Source: Erysipelotrichaceae bacterium
Lineage (GTDB): Bacteria; Bacillota_I; Bacilli_A; Erysipelotrichales; Erysipelotrichaceae
DNA: 5,559 nt
Assembly (NCBI GenBank): GCA_017511325.1
Contig: JAFWKS010000421.1
Coordinates: 1-5,559, forward strand
Direction of reading: 5' to 3'
The notes under the pieces are model-generated. The model worked only from the letters and a program-made list of their open reading frames with translations, had not been told where the DNA came from and made no database searches. Below, in pieces: positions 1 through 5,559 of this stretch (position 1 is its first letter; each line of letters begins with the position of its first letter). A program made the position numbers and the translations under genes.

Positions 1-692
1 AGCATGCTGATATCATTCTCCGCATCACCGAAAGCCATGCTTTCCTCTATCGGAATATTCATCATTTCACAGAAAGTTGTCAGAGCTTTTCCTTTATCTA
101 CGCCCTTGATGTTTATCTCAATAAACAAAGGACCAGATGAGGATACTGACAGCTGCGGAAATCTTGATGAGAGTCTTTCCTGAACCTCTTTTTTATCGTA
201 ACCTTCCTTCAAATAAAACAGGAACTTCTGGGCGTTCTGTCCTCTTTTTGCGAATGCTTGTTTTACATAACGAGCACCACTCAAATTGAAAAGGATACCT
301 TTAACTGCCACTTTACGGATATAATCGACTATCTCGTCATTCTCGTTGCCCTGAACGATACGTTCACCGTTTACGATAACGGATTCATAGACCGGAAGCG
401 ACTCAGCGAATTCAAGTACTTCCAAAGCCAGTTCATGAGGTATTGAATCCTCATAGATGTAGTGGTCTTCAATATAGTCATATACAGAACCGCCATTGCA
501 ACACAAGGCATAACGAACAAATGGTAGATCTTTTAAAATCGTTGGAAGTTCCCTGTGTGTGCGCCCCGTTGAAGGAAGGATTATCACACCTTGATCAGTT
601 ATCCTTTTCATTTCATCTATCGTCCTTTGTGAAATAGTCTTATCGTCTTTTAACAACGTTCCATCAAGATCACAAGCCAAAACTCTGTACAT
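1..692 (-). CDS. Cof-type HAD-superfamily phosphatase (partial, C-terminus cut by window edge)
   Basis: Cytosolic Mg-dependent phosphohydrolase of the Cof/YbjI/YidA type, which usually acts on sugar phosphates, nucleotides or flavin/pyridoxal phosphates; the substrate cannot be read from sequence. 230 codons are visible. HAD motif I is DLDGTLL with nucleophile Asp8 and acid/base Asp10; motif II is STGR (41-44); a C2-type cap probably fills about residues 85-185; the conserved Lys lies in GVDKGKAL (197-204); motif IV is GDAENDISM (222-230) with metal-binding Asp223 and Asp227. Family members are about 260-290 residues, so perhaps 35-60 residues lie beyond base 1. The ATG is preceded by AAAAGGGGG (707-699) at 6 nt. 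A terminator ends the yjjW unit upstream, so this gene should have its own promoter within 693-770. Family call is very secure; specificity is unknown. Confidence 0.93.
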   Translation of the reverse strand, partial: MYRVLACDLDGTLLKDDKTISQRTIDEMKRITDQGVIILPSTGRTHRELPTILKDLPFVRYALCCNGGSVYDYIEDHYIYEDSIPHELALEVLEFAESLPVYESVIVNGERIVQGNENDEIVDYIRKVAVKGILFNLSGARYVKQAFAKRGQNAQKFLFYLKEGYDKKEVQERLSSRFPQLSVSSSGPLFIEINIKGVDKGKALTTFCEMMNIPIEESMAFGDAENDISM

Positions 693-770
693 AAAGTTCC
701 CCCTTTTCTGCAGATAATATAAAATGGATCAATCGTTCCTCTGAATCATACACTGCCCATAGTTGTAAAG
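693..770 (-). promoter_or_regulatory. Leader of the HAD phosphatase gene, promoter presumed but not resolved
   Basis: This gap follows the yjjW terminator and must hold the promoter of the HAD gene if that terminator works. An AT block reading TATATTAT on the minus strand (721-714) and a TATGAT farther upstream are possible -10 elements, but neither has a convincing -35 at 16-18 nt. The only clear signal is the ribosome binding site AAAAGGGGG (707-699). Confidence 0.3.
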
Positions 771-801
771 ATAAAACCGCCTTTTTTTAGATCAGACGGC
801 T
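771..801 (-). terminator. Probable intrinsic terminator after yjjW
   Basis: On the minus strand, arm AGCCGTC (801-795) pairs with GGCGGTT (781-775): seven pairs including two G-U. The loop is 13 nt and A-rich. TTTTAT follows within and after the second arm. It starts 3 bases after the yjjW stop codon (807-805), the usual place for an operon terminator. The stem is modest and the loop large, so strength is uncertain. Confidence 0.6.
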
Positions 802-804
802 AGA

Positions 805-1647
805 TCATATGATATATGCCTTACTGGCACCCAGAGATTTTGCCAGGTCAACAAATTCCATCGCATATTCTTCTTCGGTGGTCGTATCGCCAAGCAGCGC
901 TCTTTCCTCATCCCGGACACCGAACTGTCTGTATCTGATGATCTTATAGAAACATCTATCCTGAATATGCTGTGCAACATAAGTGACAGTTTCTCTGTTG
1001 TCCTTATCTCTATTCGGGAAAATGATCGTTCTGACTTCATAGAGTTTGTTTACCTTCAGAAGATAATCAAGATTATTCAATACTACTTCGTTGGGATATC
1101 TGATGAGCCAGTCAGAGAACTGCCTGTCTACAGCCTTCACATCCAGCATCACCCCGTCACAGTATTCCAGGATCTGACTGTTTTTTCTGAAATCAAGTGA
1201 CCCGTTGGAATCAAGTAAAGTCGTAAGTCCCAGAGCCTTGACTTTCGGGAAAAGTTCCATGATAAGATCTTTTCTAAGAGTGCATTCTCCGCCTGAAAGA
1301 GTAATTCCTTCTATATATGGTCTAACTTCTTCAATCTTTTCCAGAATATCTTCAACGGTCATATATATGATCTTTGGTGAAGAATTGCTGCTGCAGGTCT
1401 TGATGCATGTATCGCAGTTAACGCATATATCCTTGTTCCATGCGACTTCCCCATCGACAAGACTGAGAGCATTTACCGGGCAGGTTTTAATACAGTCACC
1501 GCAGCTGCTGCACATATTGATCGTCTCCGGATTGTGACAAAAACGGCAATTGAACTGACAGCCTTGAAAAAAGATGGCCATCCGATTGGATGGTCCATCG
1601 ACATTGGAAAACGGAATTATTCTGTTGACAGGAGCGCTAATCGTCAT
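805..1647 (-). CDS. yjjW: YjjW-family glycyl radical enzyme activase (radical SAM)
   Basis: Radical-SAM enzyme of 280 residues that should reductively cleave S-adenosylmethionine and abstract H from the glycine of its partner YjjI. The N-terminal GCQFNCRFCHNP carries the CxxxCxxC cluster ligands Cys30, Cys34 and Cys37. It is followed by a two-cluster ferredoxin insert: Cys46/49/52/56 (last Cys followed by Pro) and Cys75/78/81/85 (last Cys followed by Ser). The SAM-binding GGE motif is at 119-121 in TLSGGECTL. The insert is typical of activases for non-ribonucleotide-reductase glycyl radical enzymes and argues against NrdG, which is shorter and lacks it. The frame is open upstream to 1713, but ATG 1647 has a good ribosome binding site and gives the family-like start MTISAPVNRIIPFSNVDGP. 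The gene overlaps the 3' end of yjjI by 11 bases, implying coupled translation. The family assignment is strong, and pairing with YjjI supports the symbol. Confidence 0.9.
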   Translation of the reverse strand: MTISAPVNRIIPFSNVDGPSNRMAIFFQGCQFNCRFCHNPETINMCSSCGDCIKTCPVNALSLVDGEVAWNKDICVNCDTCIKTCSSNSSPKIIYMTVEDILEKIEEVRPYIEGITLSGGECTLRKDLIMELFPKVKALGLTTLLDSNGSLDFRKNSQILEYCDGVMLDVKAVDRQFSDWLIRYPNEVVLNNLDYLLKVNKLYEVRTIIFPNRDKDNRETVTYVAQHIQDRCFYKIIRYRQFGVRDEERALLGDTTTEEEYAMEFVDLAKSLGASKAYII

Positions 1648-3145
1648 GACGCACGATCCTTCTGTCCAGAGCATGAGCACCATCCTGAGCGCCTTTGCCA
1701 AAGACTGTGACATTGTTCAAGGACTGTTTCTTCTGATTGAGTTTTTCGATCTCCGACTTCTTGACAAGATAACCCGTGACTCTTACAACATCGCAGTTTT
1801 CAAGATAACCGGAAAAATATCGCAGTCCGTTGCTTAAAGAACCTTTGATGATCGGCAAAACAGCTTCCGGTGTTTTTTTATATGTTTCTTCAAATTTGAA
1901 GATGTCGCCTGTTCCGGTAGGAAAATACGGATGGAACATTTCATTTACCTTCAGCTGCTCCAGGATACTCGGTTCAGCAAATATAGGGATCCTTGTACCA
2001 GGCGAATCTTTCATGCCATCGGTATCGATGCCTACCTGCGCATGCAGTCTGTACCTGTGTCCGAAAGCGTCACAATAAGGCGCAACATGTTCATTGACGC
2101 GTTTTTCAATTACTTCAATTATCTTCAGCCCCAGCTGTGTTGCTTCTTTGTTCAGCCCGAAGCCTTTTTTCTTGTCTTCGATATGCAGGAGATGGTTTAC
2201 ACATTCCGCAAGTCCCACAAGGCCGAACATGCCGGTGAAGTTCTCCTGCTTTACGAAACCTTCTGTAACCAGGAAATTTGACTTGAAGAAGTTCGATTCC
2301 TCGACGCAGAACTTTACTCTCTTGTCCATGTATTCAAGCTGCAGATCGATATATCTAGGAAGTTCATTATTGATAAAATCATCCGCATCCTTGGCAGTCA
2401 AGGAACATTCATACAGTTTAAGTCTAGGAAGCGTATAACCGCCTCCGGCTTTCTTTAATCCGTTGTAGCAGGAAGCGATCGCGTAATCCTCACCCCATTC
2501 TTTGACAAACATCTGGTGATTGGCAAATGAAGGTTTTGCGCTCTTCAGCATGCACCTGATACAGGCCAAGGCAAAATCATCGCTGGTCAGCTCAGGATCA
2601 TATTTAAGTGTGATATTAGGTATCGCCAGCTGCATCTCTTCAGTCAGTTCAAGAAGAAGCCTGCCGGTAAGTGAATCTTCAGGCCCGATATCCGCATGGA
2701 CAAATGAGTCGGTCAGAACTTTATCTATATGCAACAGGAAAAGTCTCAGGATCTTCTTGGCATATTCTCTATCTTCTTTCAGCACAAAAGGTTCCAGCAG
2801 CTTGTCAAGATCGCCAAGATATACCGGATAGCAGGTTATTGACGGGACATGGGAATAGAAGATCTCAAGACAGTTTACCGCTTCCAGAAGATCTTCAGGA
2901 GGAGTAAGGCCTAAAAAAACACAGCCTTTTTCAAACAGAAGTTCATAATCGGGGCAGATATACCTCGGTCTGTATGGCAGATGTCCTTCATTCAGATCGC
3001 AAAGAGCTCCTGCCTCTTTTGCCTTATAATAATCTTCTGAAAATCTGATTGAATCATCGCTGTTCTCGCCCAGTTTTGCCAGGGCCAGCAGAGTCTGATC
3101 ATAAGTAAGTGTCGTATCTTTAACAATGTTTAATGCTTCGCTCAT
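1637..3145 (-). CDS. yjjI: YjjI-family glycyl radical enzyme (substrate unknown)
   Basis: Cytosolic, oxygen-sensitive glycyl radical enzyme of 502 residues, close to the roughly 516 of E. coli YjjI (from memory). The radical-bearing motif is RVTGY with Gly458 (codon 1774-1772), the counterpart of the RVxGY motif in pyruvate formate-lyase relatives. The thiyl cysteine is not certain. SCYNGLKKAGGGYTLPRL (225-242) followed by GMFGLVGLAEC (305-315) has the same order as the Cys, INLPR-like and GLxE-like segments of anaerobic ribonucleotide reductase NrdD. That makes Cys226 my first candidate and Cys315 the second. ATG 3145 is chosen because GGGAG lies 8 nt upstream; a TTG at 3160 overlaps that site. 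yjjW follows with an 11-base overlap, so enzyme and activase are made together. In E. coli, as I recall, the pair lies next to the deo nucleoside catabolism genes; no such genes are seen here. Pyruvate formate-lyase is excluded by length and lack of its Cys-Cys motif. Confidence 0.9.
   Translation of the reverse strand: MSEALNIVKDTTLTYDQTLLALAKLGENSDDSIRFSEDYYKAKEAGALCDLNEGHLPYRPRYICPDYELLFEKGCVFLGLTPPEDLLEAVNCLEIFYSHVPSITCYPVYLGDLDKLLEPFVLKEDREYAKKILRLFLLHIDKVLTDSFVHADIGPEDSLTGRLLLELTEEMQLAIPNITLKYDPELTSDDFALACIRCMLKSAKPSFANHQMFVKEWGEDYAIASCYNGLKKAGGGYTLPRLKLYECSLTAKDADDFINNELPRYIDLQLEYMDKRVKFCVEESNFFKSNFLVTEGFVKQENFTGMFGLVGLAECVNHLLHIEDKKKGFGLNKEATQLGLKIIEVIEKRVNEHVAPYCDAFGHRYRLHAQVGIDTDGMKDSPGTRIPIFAEPSILEQLKVNEMFHPYFPTGTGDIFKFEETYKKTPEAVLPIIKGSLSNGLRYFSGYLENCDVVRVTGYLVKKSEIEKLNQKKQSLNNVTVFGKGAQDGAHALDRRIVRHDD
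1657..1663 (-). promoter_or_regulatory. Ribosome binding site of yjjW, inside the yjjI coding sequence
   Basis: AGAAGGA on the minus strand lies 9 nt before ATG 1647 and within the last codons of yjjI. It decides the start: the in-frame extension to 1713 reads non-conserved sequence (MSQSLAKALRM...) that is a shadow of the yjjI C-terminus. Confidence 0.7.
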
Positions 3146-3153
3146 ATTTAGTT

Positions 3154-3158
3154 CTCCC
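3154..3158 (-). promoter_or_regulatory. Ribosome binding site of yjjI
   Basis: GGGAG on the minus strand, 8 nt (AACTAAAT) before ATG 3145. It sets the start of yjjI at 3145 rather than at the upstream in-frame TTG (3160-3158), whose last base is part of this site. Confidence 0.75.
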
Positions 3159-3164
3159 AATAAA

Positions 3165-3170
3165 ATTATA
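3165..3170 (-). promoter_or_regulatory. Possible -10 element for yjjI-yjjW
   Basis: A perfect TATAAT lies on the minus strand 20 bases before the yjjI ATG. No good -35 is seen at 16-18 nt (best TTAAGC at 18 nt). A start near 3158 would leave a very short leader beginning at the ribosome binding site. If real it would be a weak or activator-dependent promoter; the surrounding DNA is AT-rich, so chance is possible. Confidence 0.35.
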
Positions 3171-3192
3171 AATAAATAGTTTTTATCTGCTT

Positions 3193-3206
3193 AAAAGTAC
3201 ACTTTT
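3193..3206 (-). repeat. Palindrome AAAAGTACACTTTT between the E2-like gene and yjjI
   Basis: Two perfect 6-base arms (AAAAGT/ACTTTT) flank two central bases. It starts immediately after the stop codon of the E2-like gene and sits about 22 bases upstream of the TATAAT before yjjI. As RNA it could form only a weak A/U hairpin, poor as a terminator; as DNA it has the size and position of an operator for a dimeric regulator controlling yjjI-yjjW. Either reading is inference. Confidence 0.4.
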
Positions 3207-4049
3207 CTATATTGCTATTTTCTCGCTGATTGGATCATCCAGAAGCTCAGGATTGAGCAGAATATGCTCAATCATCGAAACCGATCTTGCAAAATAGAAA
3301 CCGTCTGCGATCCTTTCATCCAGTGTGATCCCGAGATCGCACACTTTCTGGACTTCTTCATCACCATGCTTGCTGAAACGTCTTTCAGTGTAGATCTCGC
3401 CGATCGTCGCCAATGAAGAACAGGTTCCGAAATCGGCAAGATTATGATATATTGCTCCACATTCAATAGAACCGAGATTGGATATTATCATGCTGGTAAA
3501 GTAGATATTGTTGTCGGTGAAGGTTTTCGGAAGAAGACCGAATTCGCTGAAGAACTTGATGATCCCAAACAGCGGAACTCTGATGATATTGGGAAGTTTC
3601 CCCAGGATGTCTGCTGACTGATTCGCTCCGGCTTTTTCAGCGCGAAAATTTCTGAGCTTGTCGACCTTTGAAGCCGTCTTGGCTGCGATCGTTTCTATAT
3701 TGTCGCTTGCTTCAATCGGGATCACCAGCATCATTTCTTCAGCTTTATCATCCAGACTGATCTTGGCAACAAAAGAAAGCATTATCTCATTATGTTCATA
3801 CATATGCCTGTTGGCTATGAACCTGTTGAGTTTTGGTCTATTGTACATGACTTTCGCTATCGCAGTAAGAAAGGCGTGAAAATAAGTGTAATGCTTCCCC
3901 TGTTTCCTGCATCCTTCCATGTATTCAACAAGTTTTGTGACATTTACTTTACGGTCTATATAGACCTCATTTTCTTTTCTTGTTGGTTTAAGATCGATAC
4001 AGCACTGCATCAGGCTGCTGACATCTACCCTTCTGGCATCTTTTCGCAT
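3207..4049 (-). CDS. Stand-alone 2-oxoacid dehydrogenase E2 / CAT-fold acyltransferase-like protein
   Basis: A 280-residue protein resembling the catalytic domain of dihydrolipoamide acyltransferases and chloramphenicol acetyltransferase, with no lipoyl domain and no E1-binding domain. Visible signatures: an N-terminal MRKDARRV start common in stand-alone members, FHAFLTAIAKVMYNRPKLNRFI-like helix (about 79-100), VIPIEASDNIETIA (about 131-144), SNLGSIECGAIYH (about 192-204), and the C-terminal LDERIADGFYFA. Canonical enzymes have HRxxDG with catalytic His; here the motif is DERIADG (244-250), with Glu245 for His, although Arg246 and Asp249-Gly250 remain. Classical acyl transfer is therefore doubtful. 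ATG 4049 is chosen over the longer frame from 4169 because GAAAGGA lies 8 nt upstream and the longer frame would run through the preceding terminator. No E1 or E3 genes are nearby. yjjI starts 61 bases downstream. The fold call is strong; the function is unknown. Confidence 0.85.
   Translation of the reverse strand: MRKDARRVDVSSLMQCCIDLKPTRKENEVYIDRKVNVTKLVEYMEGCRKQGKHYTYFHAFLTAIAKVMYNRPKLNRFIANRHMYEHNEIMLSFVAKISLDDKAEEMMLVIPIEASDNIETIAAKTASKVDKLRNFRAEKAGANQSADILGKLPNIIRVPLFGIIKFFSEFGLLPKTFTDNNIYFTSMIISNLGSIECGAIYHNLADFGTCSSLATIGEIYTERRFSKHGDEEVQKVCDLGITLDERIADGFYFARSVSMIEHILLNPELLDDPISEKIAI
3251..3273 (-). repeat. Perfect 9-base inverted repeat inside the 3' end of the E2-like gene
   Basis: GATTGAGCA (3251-3259) and TGCTCAATC (3265-3273) are exact reverse complements around a 5-base loop. 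The resulting mRNA hairpin lies about 42 bases before the E2-like stop codon, in the codons for the segment SMIEHILLN. No U-tract follows on either strand, so it is not an intrinsic terminator. Confidence 0.75.
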
Positions 4050-4057
4050 TTGGATGT

Positions 4058-4064
4058 TCCTTTC
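4058..4064 (-). promoter_or_regulatory. Ribosome binding site of the E2-like gene
   Basis: GAAAGGA on the minus strand, 8 nt before ATG 4049. With the terminator at 4166-4137 it fixes the start at 4049, forty codons inside the longest open frame. Confidence 0.75.
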
Positions 4065-4089
4065 AGAAATAATGTATAGATATATCCTC

Positions 4090-4098
4090 ATTTTATCA
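4090..4098 (-). promoter_or_regulatory. Possible extended -10 promoter of the E2-like gene
   Basis: TGATAAAAT on the minus strand fits an extended -10 (TGn followed by TAAAAT, five of six to consensus). It would start transcription near 4083 and give a leader of about 34 nt. It lies after the diguanylate cyclase terminator, where a new promoter is expected. No recognisable -35 is present, as is allowed for extended -10 promoters. Confidence 0.4.
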
Positions 4099-4136
4099 TA
4101 TCGATCATCTGTTCCTGTTCGTTCGATCTCTGCATC

Positions 4137-4166
4137 AAAAGAAAAGAAGCAATCAGATGCCTCTTT
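4137..4166 (-). terminator. Intrinsic terminator of the diguanylate cyclase gene
   Basis: On the minus strand AAAGAGGCA (4166-4158) pairs with TGCTTCTTT (4151-4143) over nine pairs with one G-U, around loop TCTGAT, and runs into TTTTCTTTT. It lies 30 bases after the stop codon of the GGDEF gene. This is the clearest terminator in the window and separates that gene from the E2-like/yjjIW block. Confidence 0.8.
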
Positions 4167-4196
4167 CAAAGAAAATACAATAATCTGAATATACGG

Positions 4197-5559
4197 CTAA
4201 TCCTTTGTATCTTCAGCCGCAGAATAGAAGGTATAGGTATTTTTTCCATTCTGTTTAGAACGGTACATTGCCGCATCGGACTTCTCAAACAGGCTTTCTG
4301 CATCCTTGGCATCTGTTCCATGGACAATACCGACACTGATCGAAGCCGCAGGCAATCCGTCATCGATCGCAGAAAGCTCTCTGTTTATTTCATCGATCTT
4401 CTGGGCGATCAGGCTTCGATCTACATCGGAAGAATGAAGCATTAGAACTACGAATTCATCTCCACCGATCCTGCAGATATAGTCATCATTGCGGAAGTTC
4501 TTTTTCATGACTTTTACAAGCTTGACAAGAACTTTGTCTCCTGTTTCATGCCCATAGGTATCGTTAATGCTTTTGAAGTTGTCTACATCAAAAAGCATCA
4601 TATAGGTATTGTTCAGATCGATACTTGAAATAAGAAGATCATAGCCAGCCCGGTTATATGCGCCGGTAAGTTCATCGTGAGAAGCCTTGAAATTAAGTCT
4701 TTCAAGACTCTTTTTATAAGCCTCGTACATCTTGTTGTAGGCACGCGCAAGATAGCGGAACTCATTGGCTCCGGTCTCCGGTATGGTGTCATCAGCCTTG
4801 ATGCGGTCTACCGCAGTCAGAACCGGATGTATTCCCAGTTTGGATGTCAGCCAGACCATGAATATCATTACCGCGATCTGAAGGATTATGATAAAACGTA
4901 CAATCAGCATCTCTTTGCGAAGTGACTGCAGAGCTGCCGCATCATTGTCATAAGCAGTCTTCTCCAGTTCATCAAGAGAAGCTCTCATCATCTCTCTGAT
5001 ATGGTTTTTCTTGGCGTAATATTCTTCATCATGGACCATTTGTGCAGCCAGCTGCATTTTCTGGTTTTCATCAAGTTTGAGGTCCTGTTCAGATAATTTA
5101 GCCGAATCTAGTATCTCGGGATAATCTTTTATGCCTTTGGCATCGATGACCAGTCTCATCGCATAGTATTCCCTGTTCATGAGTTCCAAGGAAGCGTTCA
5201 TGGCTTCTTTCAGGTCTTCCAGAGCGGCATTGTTAAGGGAGTTATTCTCCATCTTTTCGATCGCCTCTTCACGATGATTTTCTTCAAATGCTTCGAGAAA
5301 ATATTCATCCATATAATGAACATCGCCAAGGATCGTAAAACGCTGGACATTCTCTGTAAGAAAGTCTGATGCATCGGATAATTCGCGGGCAGCCTTACGC
5401 ATCTCGATCTGCTGCTCAGAAGTCTCGGTCAAATAAGTGAAGCTTCTGGAAAGACGGAAAGTAGAATAAAACATCACAATAGAGATGATCGTTGCCCCGA
5501 TTATCATCAATAGATGTATTGTTCTTAAAGAAATGCCGTCATTTTCCTTCTTTTTAATC
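4197..5559 (-). CDS. Membrane-anchored diguanylate cyclase (GGDEF), N-terminus at the window edge
   Basis: Makes cyclic di-GMP from two GTP at the inner face of the membrane. 453 complete codons are visible. A first membrane segment (about 14-34) is followed by a roughly 180-residue, charged, helical extracytoplasmic region (35-217) that is the likely sensor. A second membrane segment (218-239, FIIILQIAVMIFMVWL) and a short linker lead to the GGDEF domain (about 290-450). The domain has DELTGAYNR (295-303), FDVDNFKSIND (323-333), an intact GGDEF active-site motif (365-369, bases 4466-4452), and RNDD (356-359) as the RxxD inhibitory site, so it should be active and product-inhibited. The frame stays open to base 5559; the last base is G on this strand, consistent with the third base of an ATG directly before IKKKEND, so probably only two bases of the gene are missing. 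The internal TTG at 5510 would cut into the first membrane helix and is rejected. No EAL domain is present. The ligand is unknown. Confidence 0.92.
   Translation of the reverse strand, partial: IKKKENDGISLRTIHLLMIIGATIISIVMFYSTFRLSRSFTYLTETSEQQIEMRKAARELSDASDFLTENVQRFTILGDVHYMDEYFLEAFEENHREEAIEKMENNSLNNAALEDLKEAMNASLELMNREYYAMRLVIDAKGIKDYPEILDSAKLSEQDLKLDENQKMQLAAQMVHDEEYYAKKNHIREMMRASLDELEKTAYDNDAAALQSLRKEMLIVRFIIILQIAVMIFMVWLTSKLGIHPVLTAVDRIKADDTIPETGANEFRYLARAYNKMYEAYKKSLERLNFKASHDELTGAYNRAGYDLLISSIDLNNTYMMLFDVDNFKSINDTYGHETGDKVLVKLVKVMKKNFRNDDYICRIGGDEFVVLMLHSSDVDRSLIAQKIDEINRELSAIDDGLPAASISVGIVHGTDAKDAESLFEKSDAAMYRSKQNGKNTYTFYSAAEDTKD

Noticed and set aside
258..637. Plus-strand open frames opposite the HAD gene, and similar plus-strand frames opposite the other genes
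   Set aside because: They lie antisense to strongly conserved proteins, lack ribosome binding sites and show no recognisable protein features.
805..814. Palindrome ATCATATGAT at the end of yjjW
   Set aside because: Ten AT-rich bases formed by the last codons and part of the stop; expected by chance and with no flanking support.
805..1647. Identification of the activase as NrdG or PflA
   Set aside because: NrdG is shorter and lacks the two-cluster ferredoxin insert; PflA also lacks it; the adjacent yjjI makes YjjW the best fit.
1648..1713. Longer yjjW start at 1713
   Set aside because: The extra residues are a frame-shadow of the conserved yjjI C-terminus, and ATG 1647 has its own ribosome binding site and the expected family N-terminus.
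3146..3160. TTG start for yjjI at 3160
   Set aside because: The TTG overlaps the GGGAG ribosome binding site that serves ATG 3145.
4050..4169. Forty-codon N-terminal extension of the E2-like gene (start at 4169)
   Set aside because: It would translate the second half of a clear intrinsic terminator, has no family-like residues, and the internal ATG 4049 has a well-placed ribosome binding site.
1..5559. Defence system, mobile element, CRISPR array, RNA gene or riboswitch
   Set aside because: No transposase, integrase, direct repeat array, tRNA-like or rRNA-like sequence was seen, and the intergenic gaps (longest about 147 bases, with terminator and leader) are too short or already explained.

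Overview
The window looks like chromosomal DNA from an anaerobic, low-to-middle GC Bacillota, most plausibly a gut commensal (Erysipelotrichia- or Clostridia-like). This rests on the oxygen-sensitive glycyl radical enzyme, strong AGGAGG-type ribosome binding sites, short AT-rich intergenic gaps and the style of the GGDEF and stand-alone E2-like proteins. The lineage is an inference; there is no rRNA or other marker in view.

All five recognisable genes lie on the minus strand, so transcription runs from high to low coordinates. In that order: (1) a membrane-anchored diguanylate cyclase (5559-4197, its start codon apparently just outside the window), closed by a good intrinsic terminator (4166-4137); (2) a stand-alone protein with the chloramphenicol acetyltransferase/dihydrolipoamide acyltransferase (E2) fold (4049-3207), in which the usual catalytic His is replaced by Glu; (3) yjjI, an orphan glycyl radical enzyme (3145-1637); (4) yjjW, its radical-SAM activase (1647-805), overlapping yjjI by 11 bases and followed by a probable terminator (801-771); (5) a Cof-type HAD phosphatase (692 to 1, cut by the window edge).

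The core is the yjjI-yjjW pair. YjjW should use a reduced [4Fe-4S] cluster and S-adenosylmethionine to install a radical on the Gly of the RVTGY motif of YjjI, which then acts on a substrate that, to my knowledge, has not been established. The E2-like gene sits 61 bases upstream with no strong terminator between, so it may be co-transcribed with the pair. The flanking diguanylate cyclase and HAD phosphatase are each separated from this block by a terminator and are probably independent units. I see no mobile element, CRISPR array, tRNA or rRNA, and no credible plus-strand gene. Four of the five starts were set by ribosome binding site, terminator or family arguments rather than by the longest reading frame.
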